Of a stretch of 64,000 bases of DNA, positions 26,027-34,119 are shown piece after piece. Position 1 is the first letter of the stretch, and every line of letters begins with the position of its first letter. The translations under genes were made by a program, and so were the position numbers. The DNA comes from Vibrio ouci (GTDB lineage Bacteria > Pseudomonadota > Gammaproteobacteria > Enterobacterales > Vibrionaceae). The notes below the pieces were generated by a model, which ran no database searches, was not told where the DNA came from, and was given only the letters and a program-made list of their open reading frames with translations. The stretch spans positions 1 through 64,000 of the forward strand of contig NZ_SATR01000028.1 in the NCBI RefSeq assembly GCF_004551525.1, in the 5' to 3' direction.

Positions 26027-26154
26027 CTTCCAATAATCCCTCAATATTTCAATTAATCTGTCGGCTCTTTTCTGGAGTGGGATAAGAGCTGGCGGATTGT
26101 TTTGTATACCTACTTTTAAGCCATCCCAAATACCTAGGTGACCACTTGCTATTA

Positions 26155-26195
26155 GAGATCCCCAACTCTGTCGTACCTCCCTCTCGGGGATGACG
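26155..26195 (+). repeat. Intergenic element, copy 1
   Basis: 41 bp beginning GAGATCCCCAACTC and ending GGGGATGACG. ATCCCC and GGGGAT pair to form a stem. Same family as 26226, 62094, 63225 and 63639. Confidence 0.7.
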
Positions 26196-26225
26196 GTGAT
26201 CTAGTGCAGGTTTTTTTCATTTCTA

Positions 26226-26265
26226 GTCATTCCATAGAGTGACGCAGGAGCGAGTAGGGAATCTC
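26226..26265 (-). repeat. Intergenic element, copy 2 (inverted)
   Basis: Read on the minus strand it begins GAGATTCCCTACTC and ends GGAATGAC. It faces copy 1 across 30 bp. ATTCC and GGAAT form the stem. Confidence 0.7.
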
Positions 26266-26362
26266 AACAAGGGAGCCTTGAGTTTATTCTTCTTACCACT
26301 GGATCTTTAAAGACAAGCAAATTACAATCGAACGGTGTTTTATTAATTCATAAGTAATCAAT

Positions 26363-26779
26363 ATGATGAGAAGTAGAATCATATTTTTGGTTTGTCTTTT
26401 ATCGCTAACTGCTTGTTCTGCAAATAATGAAGTTCAGCAGAATGAGAAGAGGTTGAGCAACGAAGGCGAGGTACCGCAAGGTGTAGAAATTCAGCCTAAC
26501 TTAACGGCAGATTCGGAGCCTTTATCTGACGATGATTCCAATACGATCCTTAGTGCAAATGATGACTTAAATACAAACGTTCAGACAAAACATCCACTCG
26601 TCGAAACTGACCAAGTAATAGGGAATCAAAATAAGGATATTCACAGCAAATCGGCTAGTGAAAAAAGCCATTACTTGCTTAATAATGAGCCGACCAAGCA
26701 AGTGATTAAGTCGATTGAGAGCGTGACCGACACATTGAATATGATTACTTTTGGCATCTTCGCGACCGATCACTGGTGA
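26363..26779 (+). CDS. Small lipoprotein of unknown function
   Basis: Protein of 138 residues with a lipoprotein signal peptide; the lipobox is LTAC and the lipidated cysteine is near residue 18. The mature part is hydrophilic, rich in Asn, Asp and Glu, and looks largely unstructured until a weakly hydrophobic C-terminus (LNMITFGIFATDHW). I do not recognise the family. It stands alone and ends at a bidirectional terminator. Confidence 0.65.
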   Translation: MMRSRIIFLVCLLSLTACSANNEVQQNEKRLSNEGEVPQGVEIQPNLTADSEPLSDDDSNTILSANDDLNTNVQTKHPLVETDQVIGNQNKDIHSKSASEKSHYLLNNEPTKQVIKSIESVTDTLNMITFGIFATDHW

Positions 26780-26806
26780 TTAACCCTGAGTGAGCAGCAC
26801 ATACAA

Positions 26807-26835
26807 AAAAGCCCTGAATCAAGTTCAGGGCTTTT
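26807..26835. terminator. Bidirectional terminator
   Basis: AAAAGCCCTGAA pairs with TTCAGGGCTTTT across a short loop. It serves the lipoprotein gene (plus) and the convergent hydrolase gene (minus). Confidence 0.9.
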
Positions 26836-26855
26836 GCATTTCGGAGGGCGTTTAT

Positions 26856-28151
26856 TTATGCCAAAGTCACCGCAGTTTGATTACCCATTGCGATCAACTT
26901 ATCGAGAATACGTTCGCCGTCAGCGCGTAGGCCGTTGTGCTCATATTCGTTAGTGATCCATGCTTTTGAGTTTGGAATTTTTGTTAGCGTTTCGCGGCTA
27001 ATGTCCATCTCAACAAACATATCATCGGCGTAGACGGCGCAGCTAACAGGCACTTTGTTTTGCGCAAGCACGCTGTCGTCGTATAGCGGTGTCCAATCTT
27101 CTTTTGCTGCCAGTAATTCAGCGGCCTCTTTAAGCGGCTTCAAGCATTGGTATTGGTCAAACATCCACGGGAAGACCATTTCACCAGTAAACAAGAATGG
27201 CTTACTTGAGTCATAGTTGAAGGCTGGGTTGTCTTGACGGGCGCGGTGCGCACTCCAGTTAGAGGCGAAGCCTTGGCAGTAAATCGACTCATGCAAAATC
27301 GCGTAGATAGGATTGGTCTGAAAGCTTTGCTCCATCAGCATGTTATTGAGAAACTCATAGTTCAGTTGAGGTTTACCGTTCACATCAATCAAGGCGTTTT
27401 CAAGCGCGTAGTAGGTCGGCAAGAAGGTATCACTCATACCGAAGTTAATGCCGATTTGTTGGAATTGCTCAACCGTGAAGCGCTGGCCGTTTGGCAGCAA
27501 CTCTTCATTCTCAATCAGATGGTCGGCAATCCGCTTACATAGCTGCTGCGCTTTTGGAAATTGCTGAAAGAACGCTTGGTTCTTTTGTAGCGTGCGTTTA
27601 AATGTCGCTTGGTACACATCATCGGGATGGCGAGTCGTTGAAGGTACACCGCCGGTAATGAAGCTACGCGCCAGACTTTGAGGAAACAGCGAGAGGTAGG
27701 TTAGCGAGCAAAAGCCGCCATAGCTTTGGCCTAAAATAGACCACTGCTCAACGCCAAACTGCTTACGAATTTCTTCGGCATCACGCACGATGTTATCCGC
27801 GCGGAAATGGATTAAATATTCAGCCTGTTGCTCGGCAGTTAGATGAGCCAGTGTTTGATGGTTGATGACACTGCTATTACCCGTACCACGTTGGTCGAGT
27901 AGCAATACTCGGTATTCTTGCAGAGCACGTTTTACCCAGCCACTATGGCCATTTTGGCGCGGTGACGGAAAGCCTGGGCCACCTTGAAAGTAGACCAACC
28001 AAGGCTTGTTGCTCTCACCATCGGCAACCAGCGACAGCTCGCGGGCAAACACTTCAATGGTAGCGGCATCTTTGTTTTTATAGTCCAGCGGCAACTGGAA
28101 AGTGTGCGGGGTGTATTTAACTCCCGCATCAATAAATTCTTGAGCGTTCAT
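26856..28151 (-). CDS. Proline iminopeptidase-like alpha/beta hydrolase (S33)
   Basis: Cytoplasmic hydrolase of 431 residues of the large prolyl-aminopeptidase type. The oxyanion region FQGGPGFPSPR, the LLLDQRGTGNSS loop and the nucleophile elbow GQSYGGF are characteristic, and the C-terminal EHNGLRADGE carries the likely catalytic histidine. Enzymes of this group remove N-terminal proline or related residues from peptides. No signal peptide is present. It appears monocistronic, with a terminator after its stop codon. Confidence 0.87.
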   Translation of the reverse strand: MNAQEFIDAGVKYTPHTFQLPLDYKNKDAATIEVFARELSLVADGESNKPWLVYFQGGPGFPSPRQNGHSGWVKRALQEYRVLLLDQRGTGNSSVINHQTLAHLTAEQQAEYLIHFRADNIVRDAEEIRKQFGVEQWSILGQSYGGFCSLTYLSLFPQSLARSFITGGVPSTTRHPDDVYQATFKRTLQKNQAFFQQFPKAQQLCKRIADHLIENEELLPNGQRFTVEQFQQIGINFGMSDTFLPTYYALENALIDVNGKPQLNYEFLNNMLMEQSFQTNPIYAILHESIYCQGFASNWSAHRARQDNPAFNYDSSKPFLFTGEMVFPWMFDQYQCLKPLKEAAELLAAKEDWTPLYDDSVLAQNKVPVSCAVYADDMFVEMDISRETLTKIPNSKAWITNEYEHNGLRADGERILDKLIAMGNQTAVTLA

Positions 28152-28343
28152 TATTATGTTTTAACTTCCATGACTATTAGACGGCTTATCTTAACCTGAT
28201 GACATACCGAGACCAACGTAAGTTTATGTTGTGCGGGCTTGGTGCAGAGGCAGAGAAAGTAGAGTGACGAGCATCAAATTTAGGCATATCCTAAACAGGC
28301 TAGGTCGCTAGACCTCAAAGATACTAACTAAAAGAATGAAACT

Positions 28344-28970
28344 ATGAACTACTTTGAATCGCCATTTGCTGGCAAATCTTTGGTTGAGCAAGTAACCAAC
28401 TCTAATATTATTGTCGGACGCCACAGTTACTACTCGGGCTATTATCACGGCCACAGCTTTGATGACTGCGCTCGCTACTTGACTCCAGACAGAGATGATG
28501 TCGATAAACTCATCATTGGCAACTTCTGTTCAATTGGCTCTGGTGCGGTATTTATGATGGCGGGTAACCAAGGCCACCGCTCTAATTGGGTAACCACGTT
28601 CCCATTTTTCTATCAAAATAACGAACATTTTGCGGGCGCGGAAGATGGCTTTCAGCGCTCAGGCGATACTGTAATCGGTAATGATGTCTGGATAGGCTCA
28701 GAGGCGATGATCATGGCCGGAGTGACCATCGGTGACGGGGCGATCATTGCCAGCCGAGCTGTGGTGACCAAAGATGTTCAGCCCTATGAGGTTGTCGGTT
28801 CTAACCCAGCCAAGCATATCAAGTTTCGCTTTTCTCCAGAGCAGATCGACAAGCTGATTGAAATGCAGTGGTGGCAATGGTCTGATGAACAGCTCGCCGG
28901 AGCGATGAAGCTGCTGAGCAGTGCTGATATCGATGGCTTATACGACTATTGGCAGCAGAGCATTCGATAG
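28344..28970 (+). CDS. catB: CatB-type xenobiotic acetyltransferase
   Basis: Left-handed beta-helix acetyltransferase of 208 residues, class B chloramphenicol acetyltransferase family. The hexapeptide repeats are visible (IGNFCSIGSGAVFM, VIGNDVWIGSEAMIMAGVTIGDGAIIASRAVV), with the loop containing HRSNWVTTFPF and the C-terminal VVGSNPAKHIKFRF. Members transfer acetyl from acetyl-CoA to chloramphenicol or other hydroxylated xenobiotics. Chromosomal copies like this are common in vibrios and need not confer resistance. It is a single gene with an ordinary base composition. Confidence 0.88.
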   Translation: MNYFESPFAGKSLVEQVTNSNIIVGRHSYYSGYYHGHSFDDCARYLTPDRDDVDKLIIGNFCSIGSGAVFMMAGNQGHRSNWVTTFPFFYQNNEHFAGAEDGFQRSGDTVIGNDVWIGSEAMIMAGVTIGDGAIIASRAVVTKDVQPYEVVGSNPAKHIKFRFSPEQIDKLIEMQWWQWSDEQLAGAMKLLSSADIDGLYDYWQQSIR

Positions 28971-28985
28971 CTAGTAGGTGAGAGA

Positions 28986-31280
28986 TCATTTACTGCACAC
29001 AATGACCGCGCCTTTTTCTACTTCTTTGATGGTGCTGGGGCGATAAGTTGTGGGAACCAAGATAGCTATTGGCGTGCCTGTTTCATAAGAAAGCCCCACC
29101 TGAGTGCCGTATTTCTGATATTTGGTTTGAAAAGCGATCATCTCATCTGAGCGATACGGCTTTAGGGTTCCTAGTGTGAGTCCCCTATCACTACAAATCT
29201 GTTCAGCTTCAGCAGGAGAGTAGGTATTTGCCTCATTGACGAACACGTTACTGTCATTTTTGTTCCACTTTTTAACTAGGTAGATGTATTGCCCACTCTC
29301 GCTTACAAAACCTCCTGAGCCGGAATAATTGATCACCAGATTGGCTTGCTGCTTGGTATCGGCCTCGCTACCACCGATAAAGATAATCGACGCGGGGATA
29401 TTATTTGTGCTTGCTTGTTGTGGCTTATCAAAAATAAACGCCAGCTTTGATACAACAGGTTTAGCGTTGGCCTCACTGATATTTTGAGGTTTGATGTTTG
29501 CGATATCATTGAACAGATACGTATGCTCATAACCAGAATGGATCTGTGGGAAAAATTCTCTGGCGTTGTTTTGATGATCGATCACATAGCTATTTTTCAA
29601 CTCAGGCAATGAGGTGGTAAGTAAGATGAACTTATCAATACCTTTATTTGATGGACCTGATGAGCTCTTATCCAAAAAGGAAATTTCTAACCTAAATTGT
29701 TCACCAAGATCTTTGAGCTCGTATCGGCTCGCAAGTGTTGGTGTCGAGGCTTCCACGGCACCATCTTCATAAAAGCGCTCCCAATAGCGATTTACAAATG
29801 TACCCGTTTCAGAGGGATAGCCATAAGTCATGCCGCCAGAGTGACCAAAACCGTGGTTATGCATCTTCTCGTGCAGGTAGGTTGTTTTAGGTGATGTCGC
29901 GCCTTCAGTAAACAACCTATGTTGGCGTACACTTAGCCATCCATCGCCAATGGTTGCCACCCCGTTGGCATCTCGGGTCAACATCGTATAGGTTGCACTT
30001 GGCTTATTCGCAATCAGACTCACATGCTTCAATGTATGTGGTGAACTGTCATTGCCTCTGAATTTGGCAAAGTCATTAGAGCTACTATCGAGTGAACGAG
30101 TTGTGGTCAATAGCGTTTCTACTTCACACCAATGATCTTCATGTCGCACCATGCGCGTTCTGGAATTCATGTAGTTCTGGATGAAACCAATAAATCGATG
30201 GTTATAGTCGTAGTTGTTCATTAACTGCTTGAAGCCGCGCAACTCCTTTTCATATTGATAGACGTTTTCTGCTGTTGGTTGCGCGTACTTATCATCACTT
30301 GGCTTTACATCCGCATAAGAGCGCACATGAGCTTTAAACAAAGGTTGTTCATCAACAAAATACGCAGAGGTGATTGGCTCATCGAACCATGTAGGTAAGT
30401 CGAAATGCACACTCTGAAATGGAGGGATTACCGCATCAATTCGAAAGTGCTGATGATTTACGGTGACTAATGGATTGTTCAGATAGCGCGGTGTTGCATT
30501 CAACAAATCAAAACTTGTAGAACCGTTATGTCGAACTTTCACATCATCGATGTCATAGCCTGCAAAAACAGAGCGAGTGAGAGGAGATAGAGCATCCTTC
30601 TTCAGCTTAATCGCATAGTCTTTGGGGATCACGGTAAACGTTTTGTTGGTAACAACTGTAGACCGGAAAGAGCCAGCGCTAACTGAAAGTTTGATTTCAC
30701 CTTTTTCAATTCCGGTAACCACTATCCCATCTTCTGATGAAGTGATCTCTGCGATACCACTTTTATCAAACTCCCACTCTAGAATTGAGCTGTCTGTAAT
30801 CTTCACTTGAGAGCCATCGCTCATTGTGGCGATAACTTGCAGTATGAGGGGGATTCCGGCAGTGATTGCTGTGGAGTCTGATTGCACAGAAAGTTCTTGT
30901 ATAACGGGAGGCGTCACGACCAACGTCATGCTACTTTGATGTTCAGTTGAGTTGAGCCTGGTGCGGGCCGTAATTGAGGTTTTGCCAATCGTCTGTCCAA
31001 CTACGACGTTGCTTTCGTCATTGTCCAAGTATGCAAGTTGGGTATCGTCAACGGTAAACTTTACCTCTGGGGAGCCGGGGATGTCGTCAATACGCCCATC
31101 TGATAAGACGGCGTTTACCTTTAAGGCATGTCTGACGCCCAATGGTAATGAGAGCTCTTTTTCACTAAATGTTATCTCAGTGACAGTTGCTTTTGGTTCT
31201 TCATTTGATTCTTGAGCGAAATCGCAACCTGTTAACGATAACAGGCAAAAGAGAGTCGAGAAAACAGTCCTAATTTGCAT
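28986..31280 (-). CDS. Large lipoprotein with Ig-like domains and a zinc metallopeptidase motif
   Basis: Protein of 764 residues. The signal peptide ends in a LTGC lipobox (cysteine near 19), so it is lipid-anchored. Residues ~30-220 look like two Big2-type bacterial Ig domains (EKELSLPLGVRHALKVNAVL, VTPPVIQELSVQSDS). Near 469 is HEKMHNHGFGH, an HExxHxxGxxH zinc site, preceded by YL and followed by SGGMTYGYPSETG, resembling the M66/StcE-TagA arrangement. The C-terminus has a conserved-looking cysteine pair. I infer a surface-exposed protease, possibly mucin-directed, but this rests on the motif. It stands alone. Confidence 0.7.
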   Translation of the reverse strand: MQIRTVFSTLFCLLSLTGCDFAQESNEEPKATVTEITFSEKELSLPLGVRHALKVNAVLSDGRIDDIPGSPEVKFTVDDTQLAYLDNDESNVVVGQTIGKTSITARTRLNSTEHQSSMTLVVTPPVIQELSVQSDSTAITAGIPLILQVIATMSDGSQVKITDSSILEWEFDKSGIAEITSSEDGIVVTGIEKGEIKLSVSAGSFRSTVVTNKTFTVIPKDYAIKLKKDALSPLTRSVFAGYDIDDVKVRHNGSTSFDLLNATPRYLNNPLVTVNHQHFRIDAVIPPFQSVHFDLPTWFDEPITSAYFVDEQPLFKAHVRSYADVKPSDDKYAQPTAENVYQYEKELRGFKQLMNNYDYNHRFIGFIQNYMNSRTRMVRHEDHWCEVETLLTTTRSLDSSSNDFAKFRGNDSSPHTLKHVSLIANKPSATYTMLTRDANGVATIGDGWLSVRQHRLFTEGATSPKTTYLHEKMHNHGFGHSGGMTYGYPSETGTFVNRYWERFYEDGAVEASTPTLASRYELKDLGEQFRLEISFLDKSSSGPSNKGIDKFILLTTSLPELKNSYVIDHQNNAREFFPQIHSGYEHTYLFNDIANIKPQNISEANAKPVVSKLAFIFDKPQQASTNNIPASIIFIGGSEADTKQQANLVINYSGSGGFVSESGQYIYLVKKWNKNDSNVFVNEANTYSPAEAEQICSDRGLTLGTLKPYRSDEMIAFQTKYQKYGTQVGLSYETGTPIAILVPTTYRPSTIKEVEKGAVIVCSK

Positions 31281-31625
31281 TTAATTGAACCTGAATTTGG
31301 GGCAAGAAATTGAAGGTAGAAAACGGAATATTTAACCGATACTTGCAGAGTTAGCAGTGGACAAGCGATGATATTTCAATGCCTTAATTGCTAACTGATA
31401 TGTTTGTTATTTATCTTTTTTCAAACGGATCCTTTCAAAAAATGCCCAATGCAACAAGTCAGTTCATTCTGAGTTGAGTAGGAGTTACGGCGTAGTGGGG
31501 GGATGCTCCATTAGGTCACTAGCACGTATTATTGGTGAGACAAAACGAGGGATTTAATCACCTCGCCATTGTTTTATCGGTGTTAATCAATAAGCTGGAT
31601 TGAACGACGATAAATGGAGTAAAGA
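31281..31625. other. Gene-free divergent gap
   Basis: AT-rich gap between the divergent lipoprotein gene and the DUF2867 gene. It must hold both promoters. I see no operator, repeat or RNA gene that I can support. Confidence 0.4.
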
Positions 31626-32129
31626 ATGCCAATGGACCTGCCTGCTGATGCTGATATTCACCCGTATCTTTCCCACGCCTATTTTGCTGACAGCTACTCA
31701 ATCGAGCTTCCTTATCAAGGAGAGTCGGCGTTAGAAATCTATTTCGAGATGGTCAATCGCACACCTAAATGGGTTAATTGCTTAATGGATTTACGTAATC
31801 GCATCGTGTCGAAACTTGGCTTAAAACACTTAGGTCGGATGGCAGATCTTGATAAAAACAAACCCATTGAAGAGTACAAAGTTGGCGATCAGGTCGGGAT
31901 CTTCTCGATAGTCAGTTTGCGTCATAATGAAATCGTGGTGGAAGATTGCGATAAGCACCTCAATGTACGCTTGTCATTCTTGCTAGTACCCGATGGCAAT
32001 CGCGTGACGTTACATGCCACCACAGTGGTGCATGTGAAAAATACCTTTGGCAAGGTGTATATGTTTTTCGTTGCGCCAGTACATAAAGTGATCGTACCAA
32101 GATCGTTAAATACTTTAGTGACTGGCTAG
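31626..32129 (+). CDS. DUF2867 family protein
   Basis: Protein of 167 residues matching the DUF2867 pattern: an N-terminal YFADSYSIELPY, then WVNCLMDLRNRIVSKLGLK, VGIFSIVSLRHNEIVVEDCDKHLNVRLSF, and a C-terminal VHVKNTFGKVYMFFVAPVHK. The family has a probable lipid- or small-molecule-binding fold, but no function is established. No signal peptide is present. It is 114 bp upstream of the pirin gene; co-transcription is possible. Confidence 0.72.
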   Translation: MPMDLPADADIHPYLSHAYFADSYSIELPYQGESALEIYFEMVNRTPKWVNCLMDLRNRIVSKLGLKHLGRMADLDKNKPIEEYKVGDQVGIFSIVSLRHNEIVVEDCDKHLNVRLSFLLVPDGNRVTLHATTVVHVKNTFGKVYMFFVAPVHKVIVPRSLNTLVTG

Positions 32130-32243
32130 TTTTTACTTATTCAGTTTTTTCGAACGACTAGCTCTAATCCCTCCGCTCATATTGCTCAATCAAAGCGCTA
32201 AACTGAGTTCATTCAGTCAAGAGTGACATCAAGGAGCTTTGTT

Positions 32244-33092
32244 ATGAGCAATGTGAGAACAATTAATCAAATCATCCGAGCGCATGCGACTTCTGATGGT
32301 GACGGCGTAAAAATCCAACGAGTAGCAGGCTTCAATAACGCCCAATTTTCGCCATTTTTGATGGTTGATGAGCTTAAATCGGATCAACGAGCTGATTACG
32401 TGGGTGGTTTTCCCCCGCATCCTCACCGTGGCATTGAAACGCTGACTTATATGATGAAAGGGCACTTCCAGCATAAAGACCATATGGGCAATGTCGGTGA
32501 GCTTCGTTCAGGCGGGGCGCAGTGGATGGCTGCAGGCCGTGGCGTGATTCATAGCGAAATGCCAATTATGGAAGAAGGCGAATTGCACGGCTTTCAAATT
32601 TGGATTAATCAGCCTGCGCGCGACAAAATGAAGCCAGCACAATACTTCGATTTTCAGCCTGAGGCGATCACCGAGCATTTATCAGAGCAAGTTGGCTTGC
32701 TGCGAGTGCTAGCGGGTTCGATTATTGCCAATGACCTAGTTTTGCATGGGCCACTTGATAAAACCGGAGTTGAGCTCAGCGTAACTGACTGGCGAGCGAA
32801 TCAAGGCCAAACGACAAGCCTAGAACTTCAGGAGCAATTCAACGTTATGGTTTATGCTTATAAAGGGGAGCTGGTAATTGGTGAGCAGCGTTTAAAGCAA
32901 GGCGAATTAGCGTTACTGAGCAAAGGTGAGCGCGTAATATTGGAGGCGCAAGCACAAAGTGGTGCGCTGATCTTCTCAGGTCAACCGATTGATGAACCCG
33001 TCGTGCATTATGGTCCTTTTGTGATGAATAGCATGCAAGAGATAGAGCAAGCTATTCAAGATTACAATTCAGGTGTGTTCGAAACGTATTAA
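32244..33092 (+). CDS. Pirin-family bicupin protein
   Basis: Cytoplasmic bicupin of 282 residues. The N-terminal cupin carries the metal-binding PPHPHRGIETLTYM and HKDHMGN motifs, and the GRGVIHSEMP segment completes the site. The second cupin lacks metal ligands, as usual. Some pirins dioxygenate quercetin-like compounds; the role here is unknown. I chose ATG 32244, seven bases after AAGGAG, over an upstream in-frame GTG. Confidence 0.9.
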   Translation: MSNVRTINQIIRAHATSDGDGVKIQRVAGFNNAQFSPFLMVDELKSDQRADYVGGFPPHPHRGIETLTYMMKGHFQHKDHMGNVGELRSGGAQWMAAGRGVIHSEMPIMEEGELHGFQIWINQPARDKMKPAQYFDFQPEAITEHLSEQVGLLRVLAGSIIANDLVLHGPLDKTGVELSVTDWRANQGQTTSLELQEQFNVMVYAYKGELVIGEQRLKQGELALLSKGERVILEAQAQSGALIFSGQPIDEPVVHYGPFVMNSMQEIEQAIQDYNSGVFETY

Positions 33093-33184
33093 CGCTTCGT
33101 ACAGATACAGAGAAGAAGCTTGGAACTCAATTTGAGCTCTACTGTGAAAAAATAAACAATCCACTGCCTGTTTATTTTTGATTG

Positions 33185-33212
33185 GCCACTCGATTTTCGA
33201 GTGGCTTTTTTT
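33185..33212 (+). terminator. Terminator after the pirin gene
   Basis: GCCACTCGA pairs with TCGAGTGGC around TTT(T), followed by a long T run. Confidence 0.9.
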
Positions 33213-33364
33213 GTTGCTGTACGTTGAATGCCGTTACGTTATTGGATGATCTGTCACTGACTTGTTGCGTGCATTTTGACCATAATTGATGTTAGTTTAT
33301 AAATGTAACGCAATGTAAGCATGCTAAGTGGTAGCTATGTGATGGATTATAGGCGTGTTGAACA

Positions 33365-33925
33365 GTGAATAGAAAAGCAGGTTTTACTCTCATTGAGTTA
33401 GTTGTAGTTATTGTTATCTTGGGTGTATTGGCTGTTGTCGCTGCGCCTCGATTTCTTAATCTTCAAGAGTCTGCTCGTGAGGCTACCCTTGAGGGGATAG
33501 CTGGAGCGATGGAAGGCGTTATTACTCAGGTTAACGCCAAAGCTTTTATTGCTGGGCTAACTCCAAGTCTCTCCAACCCCGGTAATCAAGACGACTACAT
33601 AATCGATTTCGGGATTGGTACCGTTGAGGTGGATTGGGCGACGTTATGTCCAGAAAGTGTCGGTGAGTCTGGTGATGCACTCACCATGCTCGATTTTATG
33701 ACATTAGGCACTACTGACGATCTGACAAGCGCAATCGGCAATCGACATACTGTTATTGGCTTTGAACATTCATTTTCAACCGCAGAGCTTAATAGCACCA
33801 ACATTACCACCCTACCTGCGGGTTGCTACGTGATTTATGACTCTTTCGGTGGAAGGGGGGCGTCGGGTGTCTGTCCTGCAGAAGGTTGTGTTTGCACCGT
33901 TCGTGTTGAAAATACTAACTGTTAA
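33365..33925 (+). CDS. Type IV pilin-like protein (MshA/PilA type)
   Basis: Protein of 186 residues with a class III prepilin leader: the peptidase site is KAG|FTLIELVVVIVILGVL, including the glutamate at position +5. The mature part is acidic and ends with a cysteine-rich stretch (GCYVIYD through VCTVRVENTNC) that probably forms a disulfide loop. It starts with GTG at 33365; no good ribosome binding site is visible. No pilus assembly gene is nearby, so it depends on a machinery elsewhere, probably the MSHA or type IV pilus system. It might be a minor or alternative pilin. Confidence 0.8.
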   Translation: MNRKAGFTLIELVVVIVILGVLAVVAAPRFLNLQESAREATLEGIAGAMEGVITQVNAKAFIAGLTPSLSNPGNQDDYIIDFGIGTVEVDWATLCPESVGESGDALTMLDFMTLGTTDDLTSAIGNRHTVIGFEHSFSTAELNSTNITTLPAGCYVIYDSFGGRGASGVCPAEGCVCTVRVENTNC

Positions 33926-34119
33926 GCCACAGGTCATTTCAGGCGTTTTCTAGCCAGGCTATCTCAGACTCAACTTCAAGGTTTATAGAATTTCTCACTA
34001 CTGAATCCACAAATCTGATACTCATGACTTTATTAATAAAATGTAGTGATGTTTTATAGGGTTTGTTAAAAGGCTCAGGGCAAAGTCGTGCTCTTGCTTT
34101 AGTTGTAGAGAATATCCTT

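Larger units (their letters stand above)
26027..26362. other. Gene-free gap with an inverted pair of Vibrio-type repeats
   Basis: No protein gene is supported here. The gap holds two copies of the short intergenic element in opposite orientation, at 26155-26195 and 26226-26265, described separately. The remainder, including the stretch before the lipoprotein start, shows nothing distinctive. Confidence 0.6.
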
